7,347 nucleotides of DNA from Candidatus Poribacteria bacterium (GCA_027625215.1 JAQBWJ010000098.1:1-7347); one strand, 5' to 3'. Positions 1 through 6,908 are shown, counted from the first letter of the stretch. The notes: generated by a model from the sequence alone, not told the origin. Program-made: numbers and translations.

Positions 1-1338
1 GTCGTCCGGGTCGTGATAGCGGTGCGCGAGCTCCTTCATCCGGTCGCCCGCCTTGTGCAGGTGGGGGTATATCCAGTCGTTCGTGCCGTTCAGCCACACG
101 TCGAAGTAGCCGTTCGCGCCCCAACTCGACACGCCGGGCGTTGACACCTGATTCGTCGGGTGGCGGTCGAGGTACTCCTTCGGCGTGATGAGCTCCACCG
201 TGTCCTGATCGTAATGCGCCTTGCGGAACACGAAGTCGAGGAACTGCGGACCCTCGTACCACCAATGCCCGAACAGTTCCGCGTCGTAGGGCGCGACCAC
301 CAGCGGCGGTCGATCCATCAACGACGCGAGGTGTTTCACCTGCAACCCGCGATTGTAGACGAAGTTGCCCGCGTGATCGGCGGCGCGGTCTCTCGCCCAG
401 CCGGGGTGATAGGTCGCCTTGTCCGCCGTCTTGCCGGTGATGCGGTAGTACTTGATGCCCGTGTGATGCCGGATGTTCGGGTCGTGCAGGTAGGGGCGGA
501 TGAGTTCGTCGGGCAGGTCGAAGCCGATGTCGCGGTAGAACTCGCGGTAGTTCACGTCGCCGGGATAGCCGCTGTCCTTGCTCCACACCTGTTGGGACGA
601 TTCCACGTCTCGCCCGAACGCCGCGACGCCGCTCGGTGTCATCAACGGCGCGTGGTTGCCGTACTGCGGCGATGGGTCGCCGTTCAAAATACCGTGCGTC
701 TCAACGAAGAAGAATCGGATGCCGTGCGGCGCGAGCAACTCTTCGAGTCCCGGCACGTAGGCGCATTCCGGCAGCCAAATCCCGGCGGGACCGCGCCCGA
801 AATGCTCCCAGTACTGCTCGACGGCGACGGTGATCTGCGCCTTTTGCATCGTGCGGTCTTGAAGGAGGGGGAGGAAGCCGTGCGTCGCCCCGCAGGTGAT
901 GATTTCGAGCGAGCCCGCGTCCTGAAAGCGTCGAAACGCTTGGACGAGGTTCCGACCGTACCCCTGCGAAAACCGCTCCCGCGACCGCCGAAACCAGCGG
1001 TAGTACATCTCGGCGAGCGGGTAGAACTCCCGCGAGCCGCGCACCCGCTGCATCTCTTTCGCGGAGAGCTCAATCCGCTCGTCCAGAAACTGCTCGTACC
1101 GTGTTTGGAGCGTTGCGTCCGTCAGCATCGCAATAAGCGGCGGGGTCAGCGACATCGTGACGCGGAAAGGGATGCCGTCGCGTTCCAACCCCTCGAAGGT
1201 GTCCAACAGCGGCAGGTACGTCTCGGTGATCGCCTCGAACAGCCAGTCTTCTTCCATGAAGCGCGGCAGTTCCGGGTGACGCACGAACGGCAGATGCGCG
1301 TGCAGCACAATCGAAAGGTAGCCTGTCGGCTCCGGCAT
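1..1338 (-). CDS. GH57 1,4-alpha-glucan branching enzyme, C-terminus cut by window edge
   Basis: Glycoside hydrolase family 57 enzyme (DUF1957-type), expected in the cytoplasm to cut alpha-1,4-glucan and re-form alpha-1,6 branches in glycogen-like polymer. Seen: 446 residues from an ATG at 1336-1338, with no stop before the left edge. The N-terminus has HAHLPFVRH (residues 13-21). WLPECAY (188-194) places the catalytic nucleophile at Glu191. The family block FGRD (241-244), QQVW (249-252) and GYPGD (257-261) follows. APYDAELFGHWW (349-360) gives the acid/base Asp352. Known family members carry Glu and Asp near residues 184 and 353, so spacing and start agree. Such enzymes are usually about 520-570 residues, so roughly 80-120 C-terminal residues lie outside. 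AAGGGAG sits about 5 nt before the ATG. The gene lies 27 nt after the DUF4912 gene and is probably cotranscribed with it. An alpha-amylase or 4-alpha-glucanotransferase of GH57 is the less likely alternative. Confidence 0.93.
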   Translation of the reverse strand, partial: MPEPTGYLSIVLHAHLPFVRHPELPRFMEEDWLFEAITETYLPLLDTFEGLERDGIPFRVTMSLTPPLIAMLTDATLQTRYEQFLDERIELSAKEMQRVRGSREFYPLAEMYYRWFRRSRERFSQGYGRNLVQAFRRFQDAGSLEIITCGATHGFLPLLQDRTMQKAQITVAVEQYWEHFGRGPAGIWLPECAYVPGLEELLAPHGIRFFFVETHGILNGDPSPQYGNHAPLMTPSGVAAFGRDVESSQQVWSKDSGYPGDVNYREFYRDIGFDLPDELIRPYLHDPNIRHHTGIKYYRITGKTADKATYHPGWARDRAADHAGNFVYNRGLQVKHLASLMDRPPLVVAPYDAELFGHWWYEGPQFLDFVFRKAHYDQDTVELITPKEYLDRHPTNQVSTPGVSSWGANGYFDVWLNGTNDWIYPHLHKAGDRMKELAHRYHDPDD

Positions 1339-1365
1339 GAACGCTCCCTTATCCCCGACGCAACG

Positions 1366-2289
1366 TCAGCGGCTGCGGTGCCAGTCGGCGCTGCTCGGCT
1401 GATGCAGTCGGTCGCTCGCCCCGCCGATATCCGAACCCGGCATCCGCTGAGGCATCTGCGACGCGGTGAACAACGCGCCCGAATCGACCGCCGCGACATA
1501 CTCGCGGTCGAGCTCCAACGATGCCCCGTTTTCCGCCAGCACGCAACGTCCCCATGAGTGAGGGTTCGCCAAACCGTTTTTCGGCGTCCAGACCGTCATC
1601 GCAATCGGAATCAATACGCCGCGCGCATCGAACGGTCCGAACGACACCTCATACCGCTTCGCCAAGTTCGGTTTCGTAATGTACCAATTTCGCGCACCGT
1701 GACCGATTTCGATCACGTCCTCGCCGTCGTCCGTCCGCACGAGCAAGCCCCACCGCGCGCCTTGAAACCGCCGCGCCGTGTCGGGGTGAACGTCCCAGTA
1801 GACGACGATCTGATCCGGGTCGTGCAGCATCGCCACGACGCGGTCTTCGATGTAACTGTCGGGCATCCGCTCAATGACGGGGGAACCTGTCGTGACGACG
1901 GGCTCCGTCTCAAGCGGCTCTTTCGGCGCGCTCCGTTCGGCGGATGGCGCGAGCGGGCTGGTGACGTTCGCGCCCGACGTGGCTGCCGGAGCGACCGTCG
2001 CTTTGCGTTGAGTCGGCGTCGATGCGGACGTGCGTTTTGTTTCCACCTGAGTCCTCTTGGAAGATTCGGTTGAGGAGGTCGAGGTCCCGTTGAGTTTGCC
2101 GTCCCACTTCATCAGCGCGTCCCGCGCGACGACGAGCGGAGCGTTCGCGCCCTTGCCGCTGCGACGGAACGGCACGCGCTCGCCGCGTTTGCGACTTCGG
2201 CGGATCCGACCGTACAGCGCGGCACGAGAAATGCCTAATTCTTCAGCAGCCTCTTCAAGCGATAGATCGTCCTGGCGTTTTTTCGGCAC
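1366..2289 (-). CDS. HTH-DUF4912 protein, candidate regulator of the glucan branching unit
   Basis: 307 residues in three parts. Residues 9-62 look like an excisionase/MerR-like winged helix-turn-helix: LSLEEAAEELGISRAALYGRI, a basic stretch, then VVARDALMKW. Residues 66-140 are a Ser/Thr/Pro/Ala/Lys-rich, probably disordered linker. Residues 145-240 match DUF4912, with SYIEDRVVAMLHDPDQIVVYWDV, then GARNWYI near 198-204 and a closing VWTPKNG. The final 67 residues are low in recognisable structure. The start is GTG at 2287-2289, with GAGGGG on the minus strand about 10 nt upstream. DUF4912 genes are known next to GH57 DUF1957 genes in several phyla, but their molecular role is unsettled. The DNA-binding role here is inferred from the N-terminal HTH. 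An alternative is an accessory or scaffolding protein whose N-terminal domain does not bind DNA. The domain calls are firmer than the function. Confidence 0.85.
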   Translation of the reverse strand: MPKKRQDDLSLEEAAEELGISRAALYGRIRRSRKRGERVPFRRSGKGANAPLVVARDALMKWDGKLNGTSTSSTESSKRTQVETKRTSASTPTQRKATVAPAATSGANVTSPLAPSAERSAPKEPLETEPVVTTGSPVIERMPDSYIEDRVVAMLHDPDQIVVYWDVHPDTARRFQGARWGLLVRTDDGEDVIEIGHGARNWYITKPNLAKRYEVSFGPFDARGVLIPIAMTVWTPKNGLANPHSWGRCVLAENGASLELDREYVAAVDSGALFTASQMPQRMPGSDIGGASDRLHQPSSADWHRSR

Positions 2290-2304
2290 AGCAACTCACC
2301 CCTC

Positions 2305-2317
2305 ACAACGATGTTGT
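2305..2317. repeat. Short inverted repeat just upstream of the DUF4912 ribosome site
   Basis: ACAAC, then GAT, then GTTGT forms a perfect 5-bp inverted repeat with a 3-nt centre, right upstream of the GAGGGG ribosome site of the DUF4912 gene. In the minus-strand transcript it could fold into a small hairpin in the leader. It is short enough to be chance. Confidence 0.25.
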
Positions 2318-2348
2318 CGCGGCTTTGGTTCCCACACCCGATATCTCA

Positions 2349-2389
2349 CGCGGGGGAAAACGCGCGTTGTCGATCGCGTTTTCACCGCG
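2349..2389. promoter_or_regulatory. Large imperfect inverted repeat, operator-like, between divergent genes
   Basis: The arms are 2349-2364 and 2375-2389. The inner nine pairs are perfect (GAAAACGCG at 2356-2364 with CGCGTTTTC at 2375-2383). After a 2/1-nt internal bulge, five more pairs follow (CGCGG at 2349-2353 with CCGCG at 2385-2389). The loop is 10 nt (2365-2374). Arm centres are about 20 bp apart, roughly two helical turns, which suits a dimeric DNA-binding protein. It lies about 60 nt upstream of the DUF4912 start and overlaps the -35 element proposed for the DUF2752 gene. The pairing is seen directly; the operator role, and binding by the neighbouring HTH protein, are inferred. A leader RNA hairpin is the alternative, since no T-run follows on either strand to suggest a terminator. 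Confidence 0.5.
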
Positions 2390-2410
2390 AGTTACAAATT
2401 ATGGTAGCAT
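2381..2410 (+). promoter_or_regulatory. Candidate sigma-70-type promoter for the DUF2752 gene
   Basis: TTCACC (2381-2386) is followed after 18 nt by TAGCAT (2405-2410), each matching four of six consensus positions. The -10 is preceded by TGG, giving an extended -10 element. The surrounding sequence is locally AT-rich (ACAAATTATGG) in otherwise GC-rich DNA. Transcription would begin near 2416-2418, leaving a leader of about 45 nt before the TTG start. This is judged by eye only. Confidence 0.3.
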
Positions 2411-2450
2411 GAATCGTACCGAGCCGTCGCGCCGCACTTGATCGACGAAT

Positions 2451-2455
2451 GGTGA
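2451..2455 (+). promoter_or_regulatory. Ribosome site that supports the TTG start of the DUF2752 gene
   Basis: GGTGA lies 6 nt before the TTG at 2462-2464. An in-frame TGA at 2453-2455 rules out any start further upstream, so TTG is the first possible start. The next in-frame ATG (2528) would delete the start of the first membrane segment. Confidence 0.4.
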
Positions 2456-2461
2456 CGCACA

Positions 2462-2941
2462 TTGAACGACATTGAGCGCCCAAACCTGCCGTTGGCACGA
2501 TTGGCGGCGATCCTCTGGTATCCAGTCATGATCGCCTTCTTGGGCATTTTTGCGCCATCGTTGGGGAACGGTCCCGTCTTCTGCGGGTTTCGTGTCGTCG
2601 CCGGGATTCCGTGTCCCGGATGCGGCATGACCCGCGCGTTGGGATGGCTCGCGCGCGCAAATCTTGAGCAAAGTATGCGCTTTCACCCGTTGGCGATCCC
2701 AACGGCATTGGCGTTGTTCGCCGCGTGGGTCGGCGGGATGGCGCACGTCTTTCGAGGATGGACGCCGAAGCCTGTTGTCTCGGTCGCGCTGATGATTTCC
2801 GCGTCGACCGTATTCGTCGCCGCGTGGATCGCTCGGCTGATGATGTTCGCCTACGAGGGCGGCATTCCGTCGGAGTTCGGGGCTCCTCCGCGCGGCGCGC
2901 TGATCGCGTTGCTGGCGTCATGGTTCGCGCGACATTCATGA
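2462..2941 (+). CDS. DUF2752 small membrane protein
   Basis: 159 residues from a TTG start. The signature is GIPCPGCGMTRAL (residues 48-60), with paired Cys51 and Cys54, followed by a short helix and FHPL (74-77). This is the DUF2752 pattern of CPxCGxTR followed by an (N/H)P motif. Hydrophobic stretches at about 12-31, 76-97 and 105-129 suggest three membrane segments, with the CPGCG loop between the first two. The family's function is not established; the CxxC pair could bind a metal or be redox active, but that is inference. The stop at 2939-2941 lies 24 nt before the next GTG on the same strand, so the two are probably one transcript. It diverges from the DUF4912 unit. The family call is firm, while the TTG start is less certain. 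Confidence 0.88.
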   Translation: MNDIERPNLPLARLAAILWYPVMIAFLGIFAPSLGNGPVFCGFRVVAGIPCPGCGMTRALGWLARANLEQSMRFHPLAIPTALALFAAWVGGMAHVFRGWTPKPVVSVALMISASTVFVAAWIARLMMFAYEGGIPSEFGAPPRGALIALLASWFARHS

Positions 2942-2965
2942 ACGAGAGGGTAAAAAAGGTCTGAC

Positions 2966-4561
2966 GTGAGCGACACTCCGATTATCATAGGGCGCGACGG
3001 GTTCCGGTGGGCGGTTGTCTCGGCGGAGGCGTTTGCGGCGCGTTTCGAGCACGCGACGACCTCGCTTGTTGCGGAGACATTCGAGTTCCCGCAGAACCGC
3101 CTTTCGGACGGTTGGCGCGCGCTGACTGAACTGCAACGCCTCCCCGAAGGACACGCGCTGCGCGGCTACTTCCTGCGCGGCGACGCCCACCACTTGAGCG
3201 ACTTCTACGACATTACCGACGACGTTCAAACCGATGAGAATGTGGCGGCGAGGCTGGCTGGGCGAACTGTCGCGCGGGTGACAGCAGTCGGCGAGCCGCT
3301 TCCGCACTGGTGGAGCGACGGCATCGAACCCGCGTTGGAGTCGTTCGCGCGCGAATCGAACGCGAACGGCGTGCTGCTCGCCGAAGACTGGACGCCCACG
3401 TTCGACGCGCCGAACCGCTTCCCGTTTTGCGAGCGCGTCATCGACCGATTTGAGCGTCGCGCCGAGATGCCATTCCGCGAGGCGGTTGCGTGGTTGTTCG
3501 TGACGGGCGAGCCGTCCGTCCGCGTGAGGCGGGCGTACGCAGGGGCGATGCGGGAACTCGCGCGCGAGTCGCTGGCGAGGTGGAAGCGCGTCGCGCCGTT
3601 GGGGGTCGCGTTTGCGTTGACGGGCAAACGTCGTTGGTGGTTCGCCCCGACGGGAGCCGCCGAAGTGGGCGCGACGCCGTTCGTCTTTGCCCACGCCGTC
3701 GAAGCGGACAAGATCAACCACCCGGCGATGCGACGGCGGCTGTCGGAAGTGGCGGCGGGCTTCGGCGAAGCGCTCGCGTCCGCTCCGACCGACCCGCGCT
3801 TGACGACGTTTCACGCGCACGGGATCGTCGGCGAGGGGTCGCCCATTCCACCCGACGCGGAACCCGCTCCGTCCGTCTTGCTGATCGAGTCCCGCGAAGA
3901 CGGCTGGGCGCACGCTTGGGACGACGAGACGCGCGCCATCCGACGTTTCGGCGACCGCTTCACCTCATGGCTGGAAACGCTCGGTATCTCCTACGCGACC
4001 GTTGATGAAACGCTGTTGCGCGACTTCCTCAAGCGGTTTCAACCTGCGCTGTTGGCGTTGTTGCCGACGCGCGGGCTCTCCGCGCCGACGCTGGAACTAT
4101 TGGAAGGATGGACGAACGCGAAACGGCACGTTCTCGCCGTTGAGCCGCTGCCGACTCTGTTGGACGGCAAGCCGTCCGGCAGGTTGGAGGACTGGCTGCG
4201 CGAGCGGCGCGTCCGACACATCGAAGCGGATGGGGACGAGCCGGACAAGCGGCTGGGACGGCTCTTGCAGCGGAGGAACGCGGTCGCGCCGTTTCACGTC
4301 GTTCGGCGAGACGACGGCTTCGCGCCACGCGGCTTGTTTCGCCGCTTTCTCCGTGATTCCGCCGCCGAGTACGCCGTCTTCCATCACGCCGACCCCGACT
4401 CCGCGCTCTTGATCGAACGCACGCGCGAAACCCCCGTCCAACGCTGGACGGGCGCAAAGTGGGAACCCGCCCCTCACTGGCACGCAAACGGGTTTACCTA
4501 TGCCGAGATTGAGTTGGTCGCGGGGCGGTACGCCTATGTAAAGTTTCCAAGCGTGTCGTAG
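2966..4561 (+). CDS. Glycoside hydrolase-like protein, divergent and short
   Basis: 531 residues from GTG, with AAGGT 5 nt upstream. No textbook domain stands out, but the order of parts resembles large clan GH-A-type glycosidases. A possible barrel-strand end, GVLLAEDW (135-142), is followed by a helix, an LF turn (177-178) and a charged VRVRRAYAGAMRELARE run near 185-201. A hinge reading PSVLLIESREDGW (302-314) follows. A flavodoxin-like part (about 325-415) contains LETLGISYATVDETLL and ALLALLPTRGLSAPTLELL, like the beta-galactosidase trimerisation fold. Residues 440-528 look like a C-terminal beta-sandwich. Glu140 would be the acid/base candidate and Glu246 (HAVEADK) a possible second carboxylate; both are inferences. 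Related enzymes are usually 650-1000 residues, so this is reduced and could be inactive. No signal peptide is visible, so it is probably cytoplasmic. The gene reality is firm and the function tentative. Confidence 0.6.
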   Translation: MSDTPIIIGRDGFRWAVVSAEAFAARFEHATTSLVAETFEFPQNRLSDGWRALTELQRLPEGHALRGYFLRGDAHHLSDFYDITDDVQTDENVAARLAGRTVARVTAVGEPLPHWWSDGIEPALESFARESNANGVLLAEDWTPTFDAPNRFPFCERVIDRFERRAEMPFREAVAWLFVTGEPSVRVRRAYAGAMRELARESLARWKRVAPLGVAFALTGKRRWWFAPTGAAEVGATPFVFAHAVEADKINHPAMRRRLSEVAAGFGEALASAPTDPRLTTFHAHGIVGEGSPIPPDAEPAPSVLLIESREDGWAHAWDDETRAIRRFGDRFTSWLETLGISYATVDETLLRDFLKRFQPALLALLPTRGLSAPTLELLEGWTNAKRHVLAVEPLPTLLDGKPSGRLEDWLRERRVRHIEADGDEPDKRLGRLLQRRNAVAPFHVVRRDDGFAPRGLFRRFLRDSAAEYAVFHHADPDSALLIERTRETPVQRWTGAKWEPAPHWHANGFTYAEIELVAGRYAYVKFPSVS

Positions 4562-4571
4562 CGTGGGGAAA

Positions 4572-4595
4572 TTGATTGTGCCAATCGACGGCACA
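4572..4595. terminator. Overlapping small hairpins between convergent genes
   Basis: Two competing stems overlap here. TGTGCC (4577-4582) pairs with GGCACA (4590-4595) across a 7-nt loop. TTGATTG (4572-4578) pairs with CAATCGA (4582-4588) across TGC with one G-T pair. They lie 11 nt after the stop of the upstream plus-strand gene and before the end of the minus-strand gene at 4667. No T-run follows either stem, so intrinsic termination is only a possibility. The rest of 4562-4666 holds only a 10-nt direct repeat (TCGTCAGTTC at 4610-4619 and 4639-4648). Confidence 0.25.
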
Positions 4596-4666
4596 TGAGC
4601 GAAGGATCCTCGTCAGTTCGTGACACCGCAAACAATAATCGTCAGTTCAGCATTCAACGCTTAACT

Positions 4667-5917
4667 TCACGCTTCCAAGAACCGCTTGAAGTTCTCGCCG
4701 AACAGAGCGGACACGTCGCGTTTCACCTCGTCCGTTGAAACCTGCCAACCCGCCGTCAACGTGTCCGCGTACTTGTCTACCAGCACGTCCGCGATGATCT
4801 CGCGCGAGTGCGACCACTTGTAGACGAGTTGGTCGAGAATGCGCGCGTCGGAGTGCTGCGGGATGACGCTCAACCCCAACAGTTCGATCCGCTCCCGCGT
4901 GATCTCCTCGATGACGCTCGGATTGTTCATGAACCACCAACAACCGAAGATCATCAGGTTCGGGAACTTTCGCCCCAACACGCAGAGCTCATGCTGGTTT
5001 TCGCGGGAGAGCAACGTCGTCAGGAACTTATTGTCGGGGTTTTCGCGGCAGAGGTTTTCGAGGGAGCGCAAATCCGCCTTGCCCATGCCGTCGCCCGCCA
5101 TGCGGAGTTGCGGATTGACGGCGCGCGTCACGCCGATCATCAACGCGAACGGGACGTTGTACTCCTTCGAGACGGGCAGCACGCACCGCTCGATGATCCG
5201 ACCGCGCGCGGAGTTTTCGGGGTACATGAACTCAGGCGGCAGCGACACCGCCATATACTTCGGATTCATGCGCTCAATCCACTCGGAGAGGAACCGCCGA
5301 ATCTCCTTGCACGATTTTTTGCCGAGCGAACGAGTCACGTCGTAGCCCCACGCTTTGAACGTCTTGCGCATTCCGCTCTCGTAACCGTTCAGCAGAGGGT
5401 CGATGCGGAGCGCGGCGTGGAAGCGTGGGTCGCCCTGACGTTCTTGCTGCCAGACGGGTTGCTCGGTCGGGTCGAAGGGGTCGTTCGTCATCACGACGGA
5501 TTCGACGTTTGCCAACTCGAACACGCGGTCGATGAAGTCGTGGACGTTTGTTTCGGCGAAGTACCAGCGGTAGTCGTTCAAGTCGCGCGACTCGACGTTC
5601 AACCCAAGCGCGTTCAGCGTCGTCACGACGCCGCGACACGACTCGCTGATCGGCGAGTTTTCAAGGAACAGCGTCTTCCAGATTAAGTCCGCCTGTTCCG
5701 TTTTCGTCATCGCCCAATAGTGATCGTAGGACACGTTGGAGGCGCGGAACGTCTCGGCGATCAGGTAGTGGTACGTCAGGAGTTCATCGACGCCCCAGAG
5801 CAGCAAGTCGCCGAAATCTGGCGAGAACAGGTGCGTGTGGATGTCCGTGATGGGTTGCGCGGCGACCGTTTGTCGGACGGCGCGTTCCAGTTCGTCGTGA
5901 TTGGCGATGCGCGTCAT
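4667..5917 (-). CDS. Glucuronate isomerase-like (UxaC-like) amidohydrolase-superfamily protein
   Basis: 416 residues from ATG at 5915-5917, with GAGAGG 5 nt upstream. It matches UxaC-type uronate isomerases (interconverting glucuronate or galacturonate with the keto acid) along its length. PITDIHTHLF (22-31) supplies the metal-binding His27 and His29. MTNDPFDP (143-150) is the counterpart of the UxaC TDDP block. FGCWWFMNN (324-332) resembles the GSGWWF segment, and IPQHSDARILDQLVYKW (352-368) resembles the TDSRSF and Arg-His-Glu-Tyr segment. It is shorter than typical UxaC (about 470) and changes several conserved residues: the first Asp of TDDP is Asn145, and the Arg-His-Glu-Tyr-Phe run is replaced. 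True isomerase activity is therefore doubtful; a related sugar-acid hydrolase or isomerase is equally possible. It is transcribed divergently from the oxygenase gene at 6080. The family call is confident, the substrate is not. Confidence 0.8.
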   Translation of the reverse strand: MTRIANHDELERAVRQTVAAQPITDIHTHLFSPDFGDLLLWGVDELLTYHYLIAETFRASNVSYDHYWAMTKTEQADLIWKTLFLENSPISESCRGVVTTLNALGLNVESRDLNDYRWYFAETNVHDFIDRVFELANVESVVMTNDPFDPTEQPVWQQERQGDPRFHAALRIDPLLNGYESGMRKTFKAWGYDVTRSLGKKSCKEIRRFLSEWIERMNPKYMAVSLPPEFMYPENSARGRIIERCVLPVSKEYNVPFALMIGVTRAVNPQLRMAGDGMGKADLRSLENLCRENPDNKFLTTLLSRENQHELCVLGRKFPNLMIFGCWWFMNNPSVIEEITRERIELLGLSVIPQHSDARILDQLVYKWSHSREIIADVLVDKYADTLTAGWQVSTDEVKRDVSALFGENFKRFLEA

Positions 5918-6079
5918 CGAAGCCTCTCAATATCGCGGCTGTGTTCAAAAAGCGAATGTGTTCGTTGGGAGTCAGGATACGACAGATCGTTGAGATTTTG
6001 ATGGGGCATATCGGATGTTGTCGGGCGGAAACTGTGTCAGAATCGTTGGGTTGACCGCAACGCAAGGAGACACGTCACC
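5918..6079. promoter_or_regulatory. Divergent intergenic region between UxaC-like and PhyH-type genes
   Basis: 162 nt separating two divergent starts, so both promoters should lie here. I cannot pick a convincing -35/-10 pair on either strand. TCGTTG followed by GG or AG occurs three times in the same orientation (5962-5969, 5987-5994, 6043-6050), which could be regulator sites or chance. AAGGAGA (6064-6070) is the ribosome site of the plus-strand gene. Confidence 0.35.
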
Positions 6080-6877
6080 ATGACCACGCCGCTCGCCGGG
6101 ACAAAGGCGTCGCCGGAACAGATCGCCGAATGGGTCGAACAGTTTCACCGCGACGGATACCTGTTCATCCGAAATGTCCTGCACCCCGACCACTGCGCCG
6201 AACTCCGCGCCGATCTCGACCGCGTACTCGAAGAAAACAGAACGGGCGAGGCTGCCAACAACGCGAGCCTCCACCTGCACCCGCGCATGTTCGAGCAAAG
6301 CGACGCGAACCTGCGACTGTTCGATATGGAGCCTATCGTCAGTTTCGCGGAGGCGCTCGTGTCGCCGAACTGCCACGTCATTCACAACAACTCGTTCCGC
6401 ACGTACACGGGTTGCGGGATCACGACATGGCATCAGGACGACGCTCCCCATTTCCTCGTGACGGAGGGCGAGCCTCCGACAAACATCAAACTGCCCGTGT
6501 TGTGGTTCACCGCGAACTACTACCTGACCGAAGTGGACACGCCCGATCACGGCGGCACGGAGGTGATACCGGGATCGCATCGGTTCGGGGCGTCGCCTCC
6601 CGGTTCGTTGGACGGGACGAAGTGGGAGTCGCAGGTGGCGTACAACTGCGGCAGGGCGGGCAGCGTCATCATGTTCAACAACCAGGTGTGGCATCGCGGC
6701 GGACCGAACCGCACCGAGCGTACGCGCTATATGACGCAGATCACCTACGCGCGGCGCATGATCGGACACAAGTACTTCCCGTTCATGAACTATCAGATGC
6801 CGGAACACATCTACCGCGACGCGGACCCGCGATTGAAGCGGTTGGTTGGGTTTTTGCCGAGCGGGGCGTACGGTTAG
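6080..6877 (+). CDS. Phytanoyl-CoA dioxygenase (PhyH) family Fe(II)/2-oxoglutarate oxygenase
   Basis: 265 residues, a typical length for bacterial PhyH-family oxygenases, which use Fe(II), O2 and 2-oxoglutarate to hydroxylate small substrates. It opens with the usual helix and FHRDGYLFIRNVL (22-34). WHQDD (117-121) supplies metal ligands His118 and Asp120. VWHRGGPNRTERTRY (203-217) supplies His205, and Arg216, eleven residues later, fits the 2-oxoglutarate-binding Arg of the family (human PHYH has the same His-to-Arg spacing). HGGTEVIPGSHRFG (157-170) is the conserved strand before the second half of the barrel. A strong AAGGAGA lies 9 nt before the ATG, and no signal peptide is visible. All catalytic residues are present, so activity is expected, but the substrate is unknown; bacterial members act on many small molecules. 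Cotranscription with the downstream dehydrogenase is possible across a 91-nt gap. Confidence 0.92.
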   Translation: MTTPLAGTKASPEQIAEWVEQFHRDGYLFIRNVLHPDHCAELRADLDRVLEENRTGEAANNASLHLHPRMFEQSDANLRLFDMEPIVSFAEALVSPNCHVIHNNSFRTYTGCGITTWHQDDAPHFLVTEGEPPTNIKLPVLWFTANYYLTEVDTPDHGGTEVIPGSHRFGASPPGSLDGTKWESQVAYNCGRAGSVIMFNNQVWHRGGPNRTERTRYMTQITYARRMIGHKYFPFMNYQMPEHIYRDADPRLKRLVGFLPSGAYG

Positions 6878-6908
6878 GGTGAAATACAAACGTTGACGAA
6901 TTGGAGAG

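Noticed and set aside
160..1557. Long open frame on the plus strand (465 codons)
   Set aside because: It runs antisense to the GH57 gene, whose catalytic motifs are intact. Its translation is Arg/Val-rich with no recognisable domain, as expected for an antisense shadow in GC-rich DNA.
1558..2073. Plus-strand open frame antisense to the DUF4912 gene
   Set aside because: The translation is rich in Arg with no domain, and the minus-strand frame carries clear HTH and DUF4912 sequence.
2938..2964. Eight-codon frame whose ATG overlaps the DUF2752 stop
   Set aside because: The ATGA overlap could suggest translational coupling, but the peptide is trivial and the downstream gene has its own GTG and ribosome site. 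Chance is the simplest explanation.
2936..3913. Minus-strand open frame of 325 codons
   Set aside because: It lies opposite the 531-residue plus-strand gene, which has a ribosome site and tight spacing to the DUF2752 gene. The antisense translation is Arg-rich and without motifs.
4603..4610. Eight-nucleotide perfect palindrome AGGATCCT
   Set aside because: Too short and without flanking symmetry to be called a site.
4808..5686. Plus-strand open frame of 292 codons
   Set aside because: It is antisense to the UxaC-like gene, which aligns with a known family along its length.
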